A stretch of 64,000 bases of DNA from Micractinium sp. NFX-FRZ (lineage: Eukaryota > Chlorophyta > Trebouxiophyceae > Chlorellales > Chlorellaceae). The stretch spans positions 51,804 through 115,803 of the forward strand of contig JAPTJF010000175.1 of the NCBI GenBank assembly GCA_029339195.1, in the 5' to 3' direction. The position numbers and the translations under genes were made by a program. This document shows, piece by piece, positions 1-10,869 of the stretch (positions within the stretch are counted from its first letter, which is position 1; every line of letters begins with the position of its first letter). Under the pieces are notes generated by a model, which was not told the origin of the DNA, ran no database searches, and was given only the letters and a program-made list of their open reading frames with translations.

Positions 1-41
1 CACCCGTACTGATAAATCAAACACCCATCAACTGAGCTCAC

Positions 42-3000
42 CTTGTCTGCCAGCTTCAGGAAGTGGCCCCAGTTGGAGGTCATGCCCTCGCAGCCCGGCC
101 CCGAGGCCAGGCCCACCTGCGTGTTGCCCTCCATCAGGGGAGCGCCTGCGGGGGGGAAGGTGAGGCGGAAAGGGAGGGATGGTGAGGGGGCAGTGCTGTG
201 CATTTGTGGCAGCGGCACCAGCGGCACCGGCGGCACCAGCAGCAGCAGCAGGGTCTGTAGCAGCAGAGGGGGCAGTGGCAGCAGCTGAAGGGTTCAGGGC
301 GCTCACCCTTGTCGTCGGGGCAAGCCTGCAGGAAGCCGCTGCCGCCGGCGCACAGCTCGTCGGTCCACCCGGGCTGGCAGCCGTCCCACACATTGATCGG
401 GGCGGTCCTGCGGGGATGATAATGGGGGCAGGCAGGCAGGGGAGCAAAGGGTCAGGCTGGGTTGGGCAGGCGGGCCCCCGCAGAACAGCCGGCCGTTATC
501 TGTGCCCCACGTCTTGCTGCACAGTCAGCCTGCCTTACCCTGGACACCTCTGGGGCCCCCGCTCGCTCGTCCCTCCCAACCTCCCCCTCCCCCACTCACT
601 CGGCAGCCACCTCCTCCTCCTTCCACGCCGTCTGGTCCACCCATGCGCCCTGGGCGGGCACGTCGCTGGTGGGCAGCGCCACGTAGGACGCATTGCTGTC
701 CTCCGTCAGCGCCAGCATGGCGACGTCCCACGAGGGCTGGCTCTTGGGGTTTGCAAACTCCTGGAACTGGGCCTTGTCTGCACAAACAGAGAGAGGTGAG
801 TGGTCAGGCAGGGTTGGGTTGACACAAACGCAGGAACATCCGGTAGTGAGTTTGTGAGGCAGCGCGCAGCAGAGACCTGCCAACCAAAGTGGGTGCTGCC
901 AAGCATTGATCGGCCACAGCGGGCAGGTCGGGCAGCAAAGGTGGTGGGCAGGCTGTGCCAGGCAGGCGGGGCATAACCCTTGGGAGGTGAAGCTGCTTTC
1001 GTGGAGCGTCACTCACCCAGGTTGACCAGCACGGTGGCGACGGTGTGGTTCATGCCGCCCACCCACACAGTGACGTCGGCAGCATCAGCGGCGGCGCCAT
1101 TGGCAAACACGCACTGCAGGGGGGGGAGGTCAGGGAGAGTGATGAAGCGGGTCAGGTGTAAGGGCGTGGGCCAGCACAGGGAGATGAGGTCGAGTGCTGA
1201 TGTGCTGTAGCGAGTGCAGGTGGGGTGTCGACGCTCTCCCTGTGAATGGCCAGTGGGCAAACAAGCACGCCTCCCCTGGCCCGCCTGCCAACCTGTGCTG
1301 CCGTGAGGACGTAGCCGGGCGCGATGAGGGAGCCGGCGCATGTGCGGGTGGGGGTGGTCACCACAGCCATCCAAGACGGGTAGTCGCCCTCCTGGTACAG
1401 CTGCGGGGCGGGGGCGGGTGGGGGCGGGGGCAGGGAGGCGGGCAGGCCGGGTATGAGCGGGCCGCACGGGTCTGCGGCAGTGTGGTGCAGTTTTTGACTG
1501 CCTAAGCACCCAGCGCCCCTGGCGCAAGTGCAGCACATCGCGGGGCAGGGGAAGGCAGGGCAGGAGGGCGAGCGGCATGCATGCATGCGTTGCCCTGTTG
1601 CCGACCTGCGCCCCTCCCACGGTTTCCCCTCCTGGTCCCCACTACACCCTCCTTGCACGCTTACGTTTCCGGGCAGCCAGCCCCTACATCCCCACCCCCA
1701 CTCACCTCTGGGTACGTCTCCTGGCACCACTGGTCCTCCGTGTCCTCCGCCACCTTGGTCTGGCAGCACTCCTCATGGCTGTCGGGGGACACGGTGCCGC
1801 AGGAGGAGCCCAGAGGGGGGGAGTACAGCTGCGGGCGGAAAGAGGGCAGGGGCAGATGCAGGGTGTTGTGAAGGCGATGCGGGCAGGTGGGTTGGTACGC
1901 TGCCTGGCCAAAGTCACAGTAAAGTGCAGCCAAACGTCACGTCACGGCACCGCTCCGTTCCCGTCGCCTGCTGCCACCCTGCCCACCTGCCCGCCTGTTA
2001 CCTGTGCTCCCCACCACCTCCCTCCATCACCCTACATACCCCACGAACCTCGGGGTAGGTCTCCTGGCACCACTGGTCCTCCGTGTCCTCCGCCACCTTA
2101 GTCTTGCAGCACTCCTCACGGCTGTCGGGGGAGACGGTGCCGCAGGAGGAGCCCAGAGGGGGGGAGTACAGCTGCGGGCGGAAAGAGGGCAGGGGCAGAG
2201 GCAGGGGGTTTGTGAAGGCGATGAATGCAGGTGGGTTGGTGCGCTGCCTGGCCAAAGTCACAGTAAAGTGCAGCCAAACATCAGGACACCGCCCCGTTGC
2301 CGACTGCCCCGTTGCCTTCTGCCACCCTTCCCACGCGCCCGCCTGTGACCGATGCTCCCGCCAGCTCAGCTCCCTCCCTCATCCTCACTACTCCCTCACC
2401 TCTGGGTACGTCTCCTGGCACCACTGGTCCTCCGTGTCCTCCGCCACCTTGGTCTGGCAGCACTCCTCACGGCTGTCGGGGGACACGGTGCCGCAGGAGG
2501 AGCCCGGAGGCTTGAACAGCTGCAAGCGGCAGAGCAGAAGGCGGTGGGCAGCGTGTTCTGGGGGCAGCGTTCGATTGGTACCCAAGCGGCTGGGTGACCG
2601 GTGGGGCAGCCGAGCGGGCAACCCAGGGGCCTGGCCGGGCTCGGGTTGCGTGTCACACACCAAGTAAGGGCCTCCTGATGGGGCAGCGGCAATCGCCGTG
2701 CTGTGCATGCTGAGCGGGCTGCCAGCACCTGCCCCGCCCCAGCCCGCTCCTCTCCCACAGCGCTCACGTCGGGGTACGTGTCGAGGCACCACTTGTCGGT
2801 GGCATCGTTGGAAGCCGCCTTGTCTGTACAGCAGTTCTCCTGGCCGTTGTCGGTGGGAGAGACGGAGGCGCAGGAGGAGCCCGGGGGGTTGTACAGCTGC
2901 GGGGTGGAAGAGGAGCGGAGCAGTGCGTGTCGGGCATGTGCACAGGGTGTGGAAAGTCAGTTTCCTGCTGGCCCCTGTCGGCTGACAGTAACACGCTGAT

Positions 3001-3919
3001 CCCTGCCAGCTGAAAGCAAGTGCACGTGTGGATGGCTGCCAGTAGTCATCCTTCCAGCAACCCCTGTGTTGCCGCCCACCCAACCGCGGCCCGCACACAC
3101 ACTCAAGGTCCAAGAACGCCCCGCCCGCCCCACCCAACCACCCCCACGAACCTCGGGGTAGGTCTCCTGGCACCACTTGTCCTCAGTGTCCTCCGCCACC
3201 TTGGTCTGGCAGCACTCCTCACGGCTGTCGGGGGAGACGGTGCCGCAGGAGGAGCCCAAGGGCTTGAACAGCTGCAGGGGGGGCAGGAGGGGCAGGCGCC
3301 GGCGGCGGGAGGTCAGGGCAGGTGGGAGAGGAGGGAGGGCGACATGGGGGCACCCCAGGGAGGTGGAGGAGTACGCAAGCAGGGCAGCCAGGCACGTTGT
3401 TTAGTGGCCAACCCGCCTGCAGCTGCCGTGCCGCTCAATCACTGCCACAGCCATGCAGGGCGGGGACCCCACATGTGCCCACACTCCTTGCGCAGCCAGC
3501 CAGCCACTCACATCGGGATATTGCTCCAGGCACCAGCTGTCAGACACATCGTTGGACGCTGCCTTGTCGGTGCAGCAGTTTGCCATGTCATCTGGGCTGA
3601 CGGTGCCACATGACGACCCCAGCAGCGCGGCTGCGGGTGGAACGAGCGGGGCGGGGAGGGCCAGGTTGGGTGCGGGTGCCATGCAGCTGCGCTGTGCAGG
3701 GCGACATGTGTGTTGCAGCCATGTGCAGTGATCATGCCGGATGCGCAACTTCAGTGGTTTTCAAAGGGCAGACAGGGCAGGCAGGGCAGCCCCCGAAAAG
3801 AGAGCCGGTGCCACGGGCGCCGTCGCCGCTCAAGTGGACACCGCGCTGCCCGCTGGCAGACCCGCACCTCGCGACGCCGACGCCAGCAGGGCCACAAGAA
3901 GGATTGTCTGGAGGCGCAT
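42..3919 (-). CDS. Secreted trypsin-fold pseudoprotease with six Cys-rich repeats (3' end beyond window)
   Basis: Twelve in-phase exons (3919-3868, 3630-3512, 3271-3152, 2896-2768, 2519-2400, 2171-2049, 1828-1706, 1400-1293, 1113-1017, 777-600, 407-307, 145-42) give 458 codons, and the gene runs off the left edge. Exon 1 encodes a signal peptide starting MRLQTILLVALLAS. Exons 2-7 each encode one Cys-rich repeat of about 40 residues (GSSCGTVSP...CC...WC...YP[ED]). Exons 8-12 form a chymotrypsin-fold domain recognisable by SLIAPGYVLTAAQC, WDVAMLAL and CPDDKGAPL. In active trypsins these read LTAAHC, D(I/V)ALL and GDSGGPL. The Asp is kept, but the His is Gln and the nucleophilic Ser is Lys, so protease activity is not expected. 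Likely secreted or periplasmic; a binding or scaffolding role is inference. Start chosen because it opens a clean signal peptide. Confidence 0.8.
1706..3630 (-). repeat. Six tandem exons encoding the Cys-rich repeat; last two are a 343 bp duplication
   Basis: Exons at 3630-3512, 3271-3152, 2896-2768, 2519-2400, 2171-2049 and 1828-1706 encode the same Cys-rich module. Five of the six are phase 0-0, so they can be duplicated or lost without breaking the frame. Copies 5 and 6 (2171-2049 and 1828-1706) sit exactly 343 bp apart, and their flanking intron sequence is also nearly identical (1830-1950 against 2173-2283). Copies 1 and 3 share CCTDKAASND and form a second subtype. I do not recognise the module as a named domain. 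Confidence 0.85.
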
Positions 3920-5110
3920 GGCCCGGTGGCGAAGGGGAAGCGTTGCGGAGGGGTGCTGCTCGGGCGGAGAGTGAGACGCCGGAGGCAAGGGTGGCGTGTT
4001 CCGGAAGGCGTATGCAGAGGTCTGGTGGGAATATGTTAGACGTGAATTGGCGTCGATTGCGCAGCAGCGCCTTTTGAGGGCGCTGCCGCGTTGCACGCCC
4101 AATTGCCAGCTGTCATCCGCTTCTCTTGCGAACAGCTGGCATGGCCTTCCGGCGCGGCCTGAACAAGCGCTCATGCTCTTGTGCGTACCACTGCCCCTCC
4201 CGGGGAGGGTGGGCCGCCTGCAGCGGCCACATGCCGCGGGGGACGCACTTGCCTTGAGCCAGAGAGCTGCTTCGGGCGCTCACACTGTCCCAAATTTCAA
4301 CGACCACAGGCCTACCAGACATGCATTGGAGGCGCCTTGGTAAAAATGTCGGGACTGGATACTGCACGCGGTGGTGCCGTCCTGTTCAGAGGAATTGCGA
4401 GAGCGGCATCAGTCCTTTCGCACTGGCCCTGACATGCAGCAGGCAGGCATCATTCATCTTCCGGGATCTTCCCAGTAGAGCCTGTGGCAGCATGCACAGG
4501 CGGCACACTCACAGGCACCCACCTGCGACCACCCCACTGGCAGTGGGTGAACCTGCCCGCACTTCGAGAGCTCCTCGTGCAACTTGGGGGGAGCGGCGTG
4601 CCTCCTTTGGTGATCGCATCTCGGAAGGCTGCGCGGCCGTGTTTGTCGGGCCTCAAGGCGGCTTGAGGGGTGGGGAGGGTGCGAGTGATGCTAGCCGGCC
4701 ACCATGCAGGGGCCACCGCTTCGTCACTGACCGGGCCCTCCTGCCTTTGCCACCTGAGGAGTTCTGGGTCAAGTTTCTTTTGCGAGATCATGCCATATTT
4801 CCGTAGCAACAAGTTTTGTGGGTACGAAGTTTGCAATGCATCATGAAGGCCTTCCTGAGGGCGGACGCTGCTGCCGGCTGTGAACCGTGCTGCCGCCGCT
4901 GCGCCGCGGGTATGTTTGGTACCAGCGCCACAACTTCAAATTCAGGGCGCCTGCTGAGATCGGCACCTCCCTGTTACAATTATCGCTGGAGGCAGTGCCT
5001 TTAGGCTGCCGTTCCCGCGCCGCTGGTCATGGCGCGTGCCATTCCCCGGAGCTTGACCCAAGTACCTGACTCCTAGCCGACTGCACATCTCTTTCCGCGT
5101 ATATAGCACC
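3920..5110. other. Intergenic, divergent promoter region
   Basis: This region lies between the divergently transcribed pseudoprotease (-) and glycosyltransferase (+) genes. I see no spliced or unspliced frame with protein-like sequence. A TATATAG stands at 5100-5106, only a few bases upstream of the chosen ATG at 5111. That is too close to be a normal TATA box for that start. Confidence 0.5.
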
Positions 5111-8100
5111 ATGGGGGATTTGCCAGTGCCCAGGGCGAGGTTGCACGCCCGGCGCCCCGTCTTTTTGCTGCTCCTGCTGGCCACTCTAGCCCTCACGGTG
5201 TACCAGGTGAGCGTTGAGCATGAATAAAAGGGAGTGCGGCGGTGCCCAACTCGCCGGGAGGCCTGAGGGGTCACCCCTGCCGCCGACTTTGCGCCCCCGC
5301 CCCCGCCTGCTCGCCTGGTCTTGGCGCTTGCTGCGCCGCAGGTCGGGCCAATAGGCAGCGGCAGCGCCCCTTGGATCTCATCAGTCACGCCGCAGCGGCC
5401 TCAACAGCAGCCTGGGCGCAGGCATCCGCAAGCGCACAGCCTGCCGGTGCCTGCTGTGCTACAGCCCTTGGCGCCTGAGCCAGCGGCGGCAGCGGAGGTG
5501 GCGGCGCCGCGGCACCCCGACACGTCAGCGCTGCCAGCTGAGGAGGCTGCTCAAGTTTTGCCCAGTGGTTCCAACGGCAGCTACGTGTCGCTCTGCATCA
5601 TCGTCAGAGGTGAGTAAGAGGTGGGGGCAGGAGACAGAGGCGCACATGTGCCAGCTGGCGGGTGGACGGGAGGAGAGCGTGGCATGATGCAGCTTTTGAT
5701 GCCCTGCATGTGTGGTGGCTGTGCTGCGGGTCAAAGGGTGTGCATGCACAGAACCCCATAACATTGGACAGCTTCATGCGCAGAACCCCATAAAATTCGA
5801 CAGCGCCAACAGGTCGCCAGGCAGCCCAACGGTGGCTGACCCGCTCCTGCTGCTGCTGCGCTCCTGCTGCTGCTGTGCTCCTGCTGTGCTGTGCTGCAGA
5901 TGAGCACTGCGACATCCGCGAGTGGGCGCTGCACCACGCGTCCCTGGGGGTGGGCAAGATCTATCTGTTTGACACGCAGGTGGGGCTGCAATGAGGAAGA
6001 AAGTTCTCTTCCCCGGCTGGAGTGAGAAGGAAAGCTCTGTTTCTAGACAGGGTGCGCTGTCCTGGCACCAGCAGGCAGGCAGGGCAGCACGGGTGGGCTC
6101 TCCGGGCAGGCAGGCCGGGCAGTGCGTTGCCGTCCGGCTAACAGGTGTCATGTCAGACCACTATGTGTGCCTCCTCCCCTGCAGTCCGACCCGCCCATGC
6201 GCCCAGTGCTGGACGACCTGATTGCCTCGGGACTGGTGGAGTACCACTACCTCACAAACGAAACCACAGAGGTGACTGCAGCCCTTGCCCTGAATTTGTG
6301 GGAGGCGGGGCCGGAACTAGGCTTGGCACCAGCTGAGCTGGCTGTAGATTCGCTGGGCCATGGTTGTTGGCGTGGCTGGATTGCCCGCCCACCCTAGCGG
6401 CTGTGCAGGCGGCAGCGACGATGCAGCTGGGGCGCTGCTTGTGGCAGTCTAGTGCGTGGCGATGCCGGCCAGCTGTGCCCTGCGCTGTGCTGACCGTGCT
6501 GTGCTGTGCTATGCCCCGCTGCGCTGTGTGCCCCGCAGGTGAAGCTGGAGCCGCCGCCCCCGGGGCGCTCCATCAACTGGCAGCGCCCGGTCTACGACTT
6601 GTGCATACAGCGCTATGGCCCGCGCCACACGTGGATGGGTGAGCTGCGCATGTGTGCGGCACACGTGTTTGTGTGCAGGCGGGGAACCTGTGCAGCGGTG
6701 GCGCAGGGGATGCCGTGTCACGCATCGGCGTCCAGAGTGCTGCCTGCCACATGTCCCCTGCTTGCCCGCCTCTCCGGCCAGCCAGCAAATGCTGCACCCT
6801 GCCACAGCCCCTGGGCACGTGTTGTTGGCTCCGACGGGCGGGGTGCTGCAGCGGACCTCCCGCCTGCTCTGTTCAAAGCGCACAAATGCTCGGGAAGTAC
6901 AACGACCGGTGTATAACGACCGGTGTATAACGACCGGTGTATAACGACCAATCGCCCCCGGCTCCCCTTCTGGCAGGCTTCATCGATGCCGACGAATTCG
7001 TGGTACTCGAGGGCGCCACCGGCGAGGCCCCCGGCTCCCTGCCGCACCTCCTCAAGCAGTACGAGCAGTACGGCGGGCTGGCGCTGCACTGGAAGTTCTT
7101 TGCCTTTGCCGGCCACGTGATGCGCCCAGCCGCCGGCGTGCTGGCGTCGTACACCGCCTGCAACCCCGGTGAGGTGCCTGCAGGCTCATGTGTCGCAATC
7201 AAGGCATGGCTGGTTATGTTGCACTCAAGGAGTTGTTCTTAGTTGCGCTCAAGCATTTGTTTTGTGTTGCACTCGAGATGTGCTGTGCGCGTGCCTTGCT
7301 GGTCCCTGACACCTCCTGTGTGGGTGTGTGCCCCATCTTTGATCCTCCACAGGAGTGAGCACCCTGGTGAAGAGCTTTGTCCAGCCGGTGCACGTGCACC
7401 AGCTGCAGGTGCGAGGGCGGTACCGACTGTGTGGAGGCAGCAGCAAGGCATGACAAGCGGGCGGGAGGGCAGGCAAAGCAAGGGAGGGCAGAGGTGGGCA
7501 GGCTGCAGACTGTGCGGCTGCATGGCCGGAGCAGGGAGCCCATGGGGGAGGGGCATCTCAGGCTGCCCCTGGTTGGTGCTGGTTGTTTATGCCCATCACG
7601 AAGCCTCCTTCACGGCCACCCTATGGTCTCTGCAGACGGTGCACACCTTTACGTTCAAGAACAAGACTTTCGCGGTCAACACGGCGGGGGTGCGGGTGTG
7701 GAAGCCGTTCATACCCAGGCACAAGGTGCGCGGGCGGGCAGGGGTACGTGCTCTGAATGGCGAGGTATCACAAGGTAGGAGGGTTGGACTTGCGACCCGC
7801 GTAGGCGAGCACCGGGTGAGCAGGGCGTGAGCGGCAGGTGTGCCATCTGGGGGACAGAGCCTGCCCCTGCCCCCTCCCTCCCGCCGTGCGTGCCCTGGTC
7901 TCACCCCACACCTTGACTGCCCCCCTCCGCCACCTGCTGGATGCCGCTATCAGGTATCTGGCAAGAAGGCGCTGCTGCACCACTACATCTCACGCTCGCT
8001 GGCCGACTTTGAGGTGGGTGCTGGGCAGAGCGGGGGGGAGGGGCAGTCGCCAGCTGACAGTGAGGCATGCAGGCTGCCAGCTGGCAGTTGTGCCGTACCC

Positions 8101-8478
8101 GCGTGAAGGGCGGCAGCAGGTCTTCTGCCGGGCCAGGAGCTATTCACTCCCATTTTGGAAGCTTCCTGAAGGCAGCCAGTGCGGCCCATGCCCTCACCTC
8201 CTGCCCACCTTGTGTTCTTCTCCTCTAACCCTGCATGCCTCGCTGTCCTCACATTCTCATGTGTGCAGGTCAAGACGCAGCGGCGGGGCGGGGCGGGGTC
8301 TGTGAAGTCCCTGTCAGACTTCATTTTCTACCACAAGAGAGCCACTGACACGTGTAGTTCTGCGGTACCGCTGGGCCAGGCGCTGGCCGAAAAATATGAC
8401 TTGAACAGGCACGTGCCAAAGCGCTGCCTTGACACACAGCGTCGACGGCGGGGGCGGCGGCGGCATACCCAGCGCTGA
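5111..8478 (+). CDS. GT92 (DUF23)-type glycosyltransferase, type II membrane protein
   Basis: Ten exons (5111-5206, 5342-5609, 5900-5979, 6185-6271, 6539-6638, 6977-7168, 7353-7408, 7636-7725, 7954-8013, 8269-8478) join in phase into 412 residues. Residues about 15-32 are one hydrophobic segment after a basic N-terminus, so it is probably a Golgi type II protein with a Pro/Ala-rich stem. The catalytic region opens with SLCIIVRGDEHCDIREW and GKIYLFDT and contains the acidic metal/nucleotide-sugar motif in GFIDADEFVVL. KSFVQP and SDFIFYHKRA follow. These are hallmarks of the GT92/DUF23 family, whose known members add sugars such as galactose to glycans. The exact substrate cannot be read from sequence. 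The C-terminus is an arginine-rich tail (RRRRGRRR). The ATG is in good context (CACCATGG). Confidence 0.82.
6902..6949 (+). repeat. 14 bp minisatellite inside an intron
   Basis: The unit ACGACCGGTGTATA is repeated 3.4 times without a mismatch, in the intron between exons 5 and 6 of the glycosyltransferase gene and about 25 bp before the acceptor. Confidence 0.9.
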
Positions 8479-8769
8479 CAAAGGCATGCACTCGGCAGGT
8501 CGGCGCAGCTTGTTAAGTGCCTGCCTTGCCTGTGTGCATCACATGCAATCTTGCCCACCACATGCAAACACTGAAGGAGAGAATCTCGGGTTCACAGCAG
8601 CAGATGCCTGGCTGCCCACAGCTCGGACCCGAGGCTCTGTGTGCCCAGCTCAGTGGCCAGCTAGGCTGGGAACACAAGAAGGGGGGAGCTGCGTGTTACA
8701 GCACAAGTCTTGCATGGTAACAGGGCACACGTAGGGTGGACACGTGCACGGTGCAGCCTGGTCCTGCTG

Positions 8770-9619
8770 CTAGGGCTCTGCCTCTGCTGCGGCGTGCCGC
8801 CGTGCATCACATGCTGCCTGCACCGCCCAGTGTGCCAGCAGGCTTTGTGCCTGCAGGTCTGCAGCCGCCTCTGCCAGGAGCAGCTGGCGCTCTGCATGCG
8901 AGGCGCCTGCTGCCGCTGCCAGTGCCAGCTTGGCCCGCCGCTGCTGCTCCAGGGCCGCCACTGCCGCCGCAACCTGCTCATGCACTGCTGCTGCACGGGC
9001 AGCGGGATCTGAGGGCACCCGATGCCCAAAGGTGATGGGCAGCTCCTCGGCTGTCAGCGCCTGGCTGTCCTGCAGGGTGCATGGGGGAAAGAGGAGGGCA
9101 GGAGGCGGGGGTTGCCCGTTACAGCATCCGTGGGCGGATCAGGGGGAGGGTGAAGGAAGAAGTGCAGCTCCCGTGTTCTCTGTCAGATCCGCATCCGTTG
9201 CCGTGGCCTGCCGCGTGTGCTGCACCTGCCCAGCAGCCAGTCCAAGGCCGCGCACCACCCATTCTGCCCACAGTCTCACCGGCAGCGCCGCGGGCCCTAG
9301 CAGCACACGCTCCGCCGCAGCTGTTGCTGCTGCCTGCACCAGCAGCCCAGCCGAGTCGATCAGCTGCTGCACACGGCGCGCCTCCAGCTCAGCACTGTCC
9401 AGCTCAGCATCTGTGGTGGCGAGTGCCTGCGACTGCGCCAGGGGTCGGGCCAGCTGCTGTGGCTCAGCGGCAGCCGCCGGAGCGACCAGTTGCTGCCTCA
9501 GGGGCGGAGCTGTCGGCGCTGCCGCTGCTCCAGCATGTTCACGAGCCGTTAGGTTGCCAGGCTGGCTGGTTGGCTTGGGAGGGAGCTGTGGCCGTGCTGG
9601 CCTCACAGGCTTCGGTAGG

Positions 9620-9651
<32 letters not shown>

Positions 9652-10534
9652 GTGGGTGCTGCCTGTGCGAGCGTCGCTGCGGCCGCCTGCCTGCTGTGAG
9701 CGAGGCACCTTGCGGGGCGACCAGCCAGCGCCAGCGCGGCTGCCTGCCATGGCAGCAGCAACTGCGCCAGTGAAGCCGCCACCATCAGCCGCTGCTCCCT
9801 GTCCTCGTGGCGTGCACGGAGCCTGCTGCATCGCTCCTGCTGCTGCTGCTGGGGCTGCTGCTGGTGGCGGCGCTGCTGCTGCTCCTGCTGCTGCTAGGCG
9901 GGCTGCAGGTGCAGCCTGCAGTGGCGCATCCAAGGATGCATCAGCAATGCCTACTTGCAGCGACACCACGGCGCTGCTGATGCTCTGCCGCTCAACGCCC
10001 CCGGGCGCCCACCCGTTGCTGCTGCCGCTGCTGCAGGCGCTGCTGCCGGGCCGGCTTCCCTGGCTGCCTGCACCCGCCCCAGGTGCCGGCGCGCCGTGGG
10101 CTGAAGCCGAGGGCCGCCCCGGGCGGGAGGGGCGAGCAGCGGCGGCTGCATTGGCCGGGTTCCTTGCGGGGCCGCTGGCCTGTGCACCTGACCTGCGCAC
10201 AGATTGGTAGGCCGGTGCGTTGGGTGAGACTCCCGGTAGCACGCCGAGTCATGAGCGCAGGCAGCAGCTGGCCGGCTGCCACCCCTCCCCCCCAGCCAGC
10301 TCACTTTTGGGCTGCCGCCCCCAGTTTTGAAGCACGCAGCCGAGCTGCCTCCTCTTCCTTCTTGCGGTCCCGCTCCAGCTTCTTCTGCCGTGCATACTCA
10401 AGCAGGCTGGCCTGTGTCAGTGCTTTGTCGTGCAGCGCATTGCCGCTGCGCTGCTCCTGGGCCGCCGCCGCTGCCGCCGCCCCAGGGCGCGCTGTGTCCA
10501 CCGCAGCCGCGCGGCGCCGCTGCGGCGGGTCCAT
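8770..10534 (-). CDS. Ala-rich, largely disordered protein of unknown function
   Basis: Three exons (10534-10305, 10192-9226, 9069-8770) join in phase into 498 residues. The donor of exon 2 at 9226 is the least certain boundary. The N-terminus (MDPPQRRRAAAV) is followed by a charged helical stretch, HDKALTQASLLEYARQKK then repeated Lys/Glu/Arg, which could form a short coiled coil. The middle 300 residues are low-complexity Ala/Pro/Gln. The last 100 residues (TAEELPITFGHR then an Ala/Leu/Glu-rich helix) again look like coiled coil. A (GCA)n tract at 9624-9653 codes for polyalanine. A TGTAA signal lies on this strand at 8700-8696, 70 nt past the stop. I do not recognise the family. It shares its upstream region with the large coiled-coil gene, so co-expression is possible. 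Confidence 0.65.
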
Positions 10535-10869
10535 CGCGATGCGGGAGGCAGGCAGAGCGGACGAGAGGCGGACGAGAGGCGAGAGCAAAGAGCTTTTTTG
10601 TTGTTTTTGGAGCGGCCTGGCGGCAGCTGTGTCGGAACTTTCAAGCGCGGCGAGAGCGCAAGCGGCCGGACACTGTGAGAATTGCCTGAGCTACCGTGCC
10701 GCTGGATGGGAGGCGCTAGAACGCGGCTGGAAAGCGGGGAACTGAGATGTCCAAGCCGCGGCAAACTTTTGACTATAGCTTTTAGCACCCACAGACCCGG
10801 CTGAGGCCCGCAGAGCTCCCGAGCACCCAGTATGGACCGCCCAAGGCTCCCCACGCCGCGGCGCCCGTG
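10535..10869. promoter_or_regulatory. 335 bp bidirectional promoter region
   Basis: The start codons of the Ala-rich gene (-) and the coiled-coil gene (+) are only 335 bp apart, so both promoters and 5' leaders must lie here. An AT-rich patch, ACTATAGCTTTTAG at 10773-10786, is the only TATA-like stretch. No other element was recognised. Confidence 0.5.

Noticed and set aside
4450..4836. 128-codon minus-strand frame in the first intergenic region
   Set aside because: No recognisable domain, no signal or splice context, and biased composition. Not supported as a gene.
5097..5106. TATATAG as the TATA box of the glycosyltransferase gene
   Set aside because: It lies less than 10 bp before the ATG, leaving no room for transcription start and leader. 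A true promoter further upstream is more likely.
8930..10210. 426-codon open frame on the plus strand
   Set aside because: It is antisense to the Ala-rich gene. The Cys/Ser/Arg-rich composition is what GC-rich coding DNA gives in a shadow frame, and the minus-strand model has matching splice phases.
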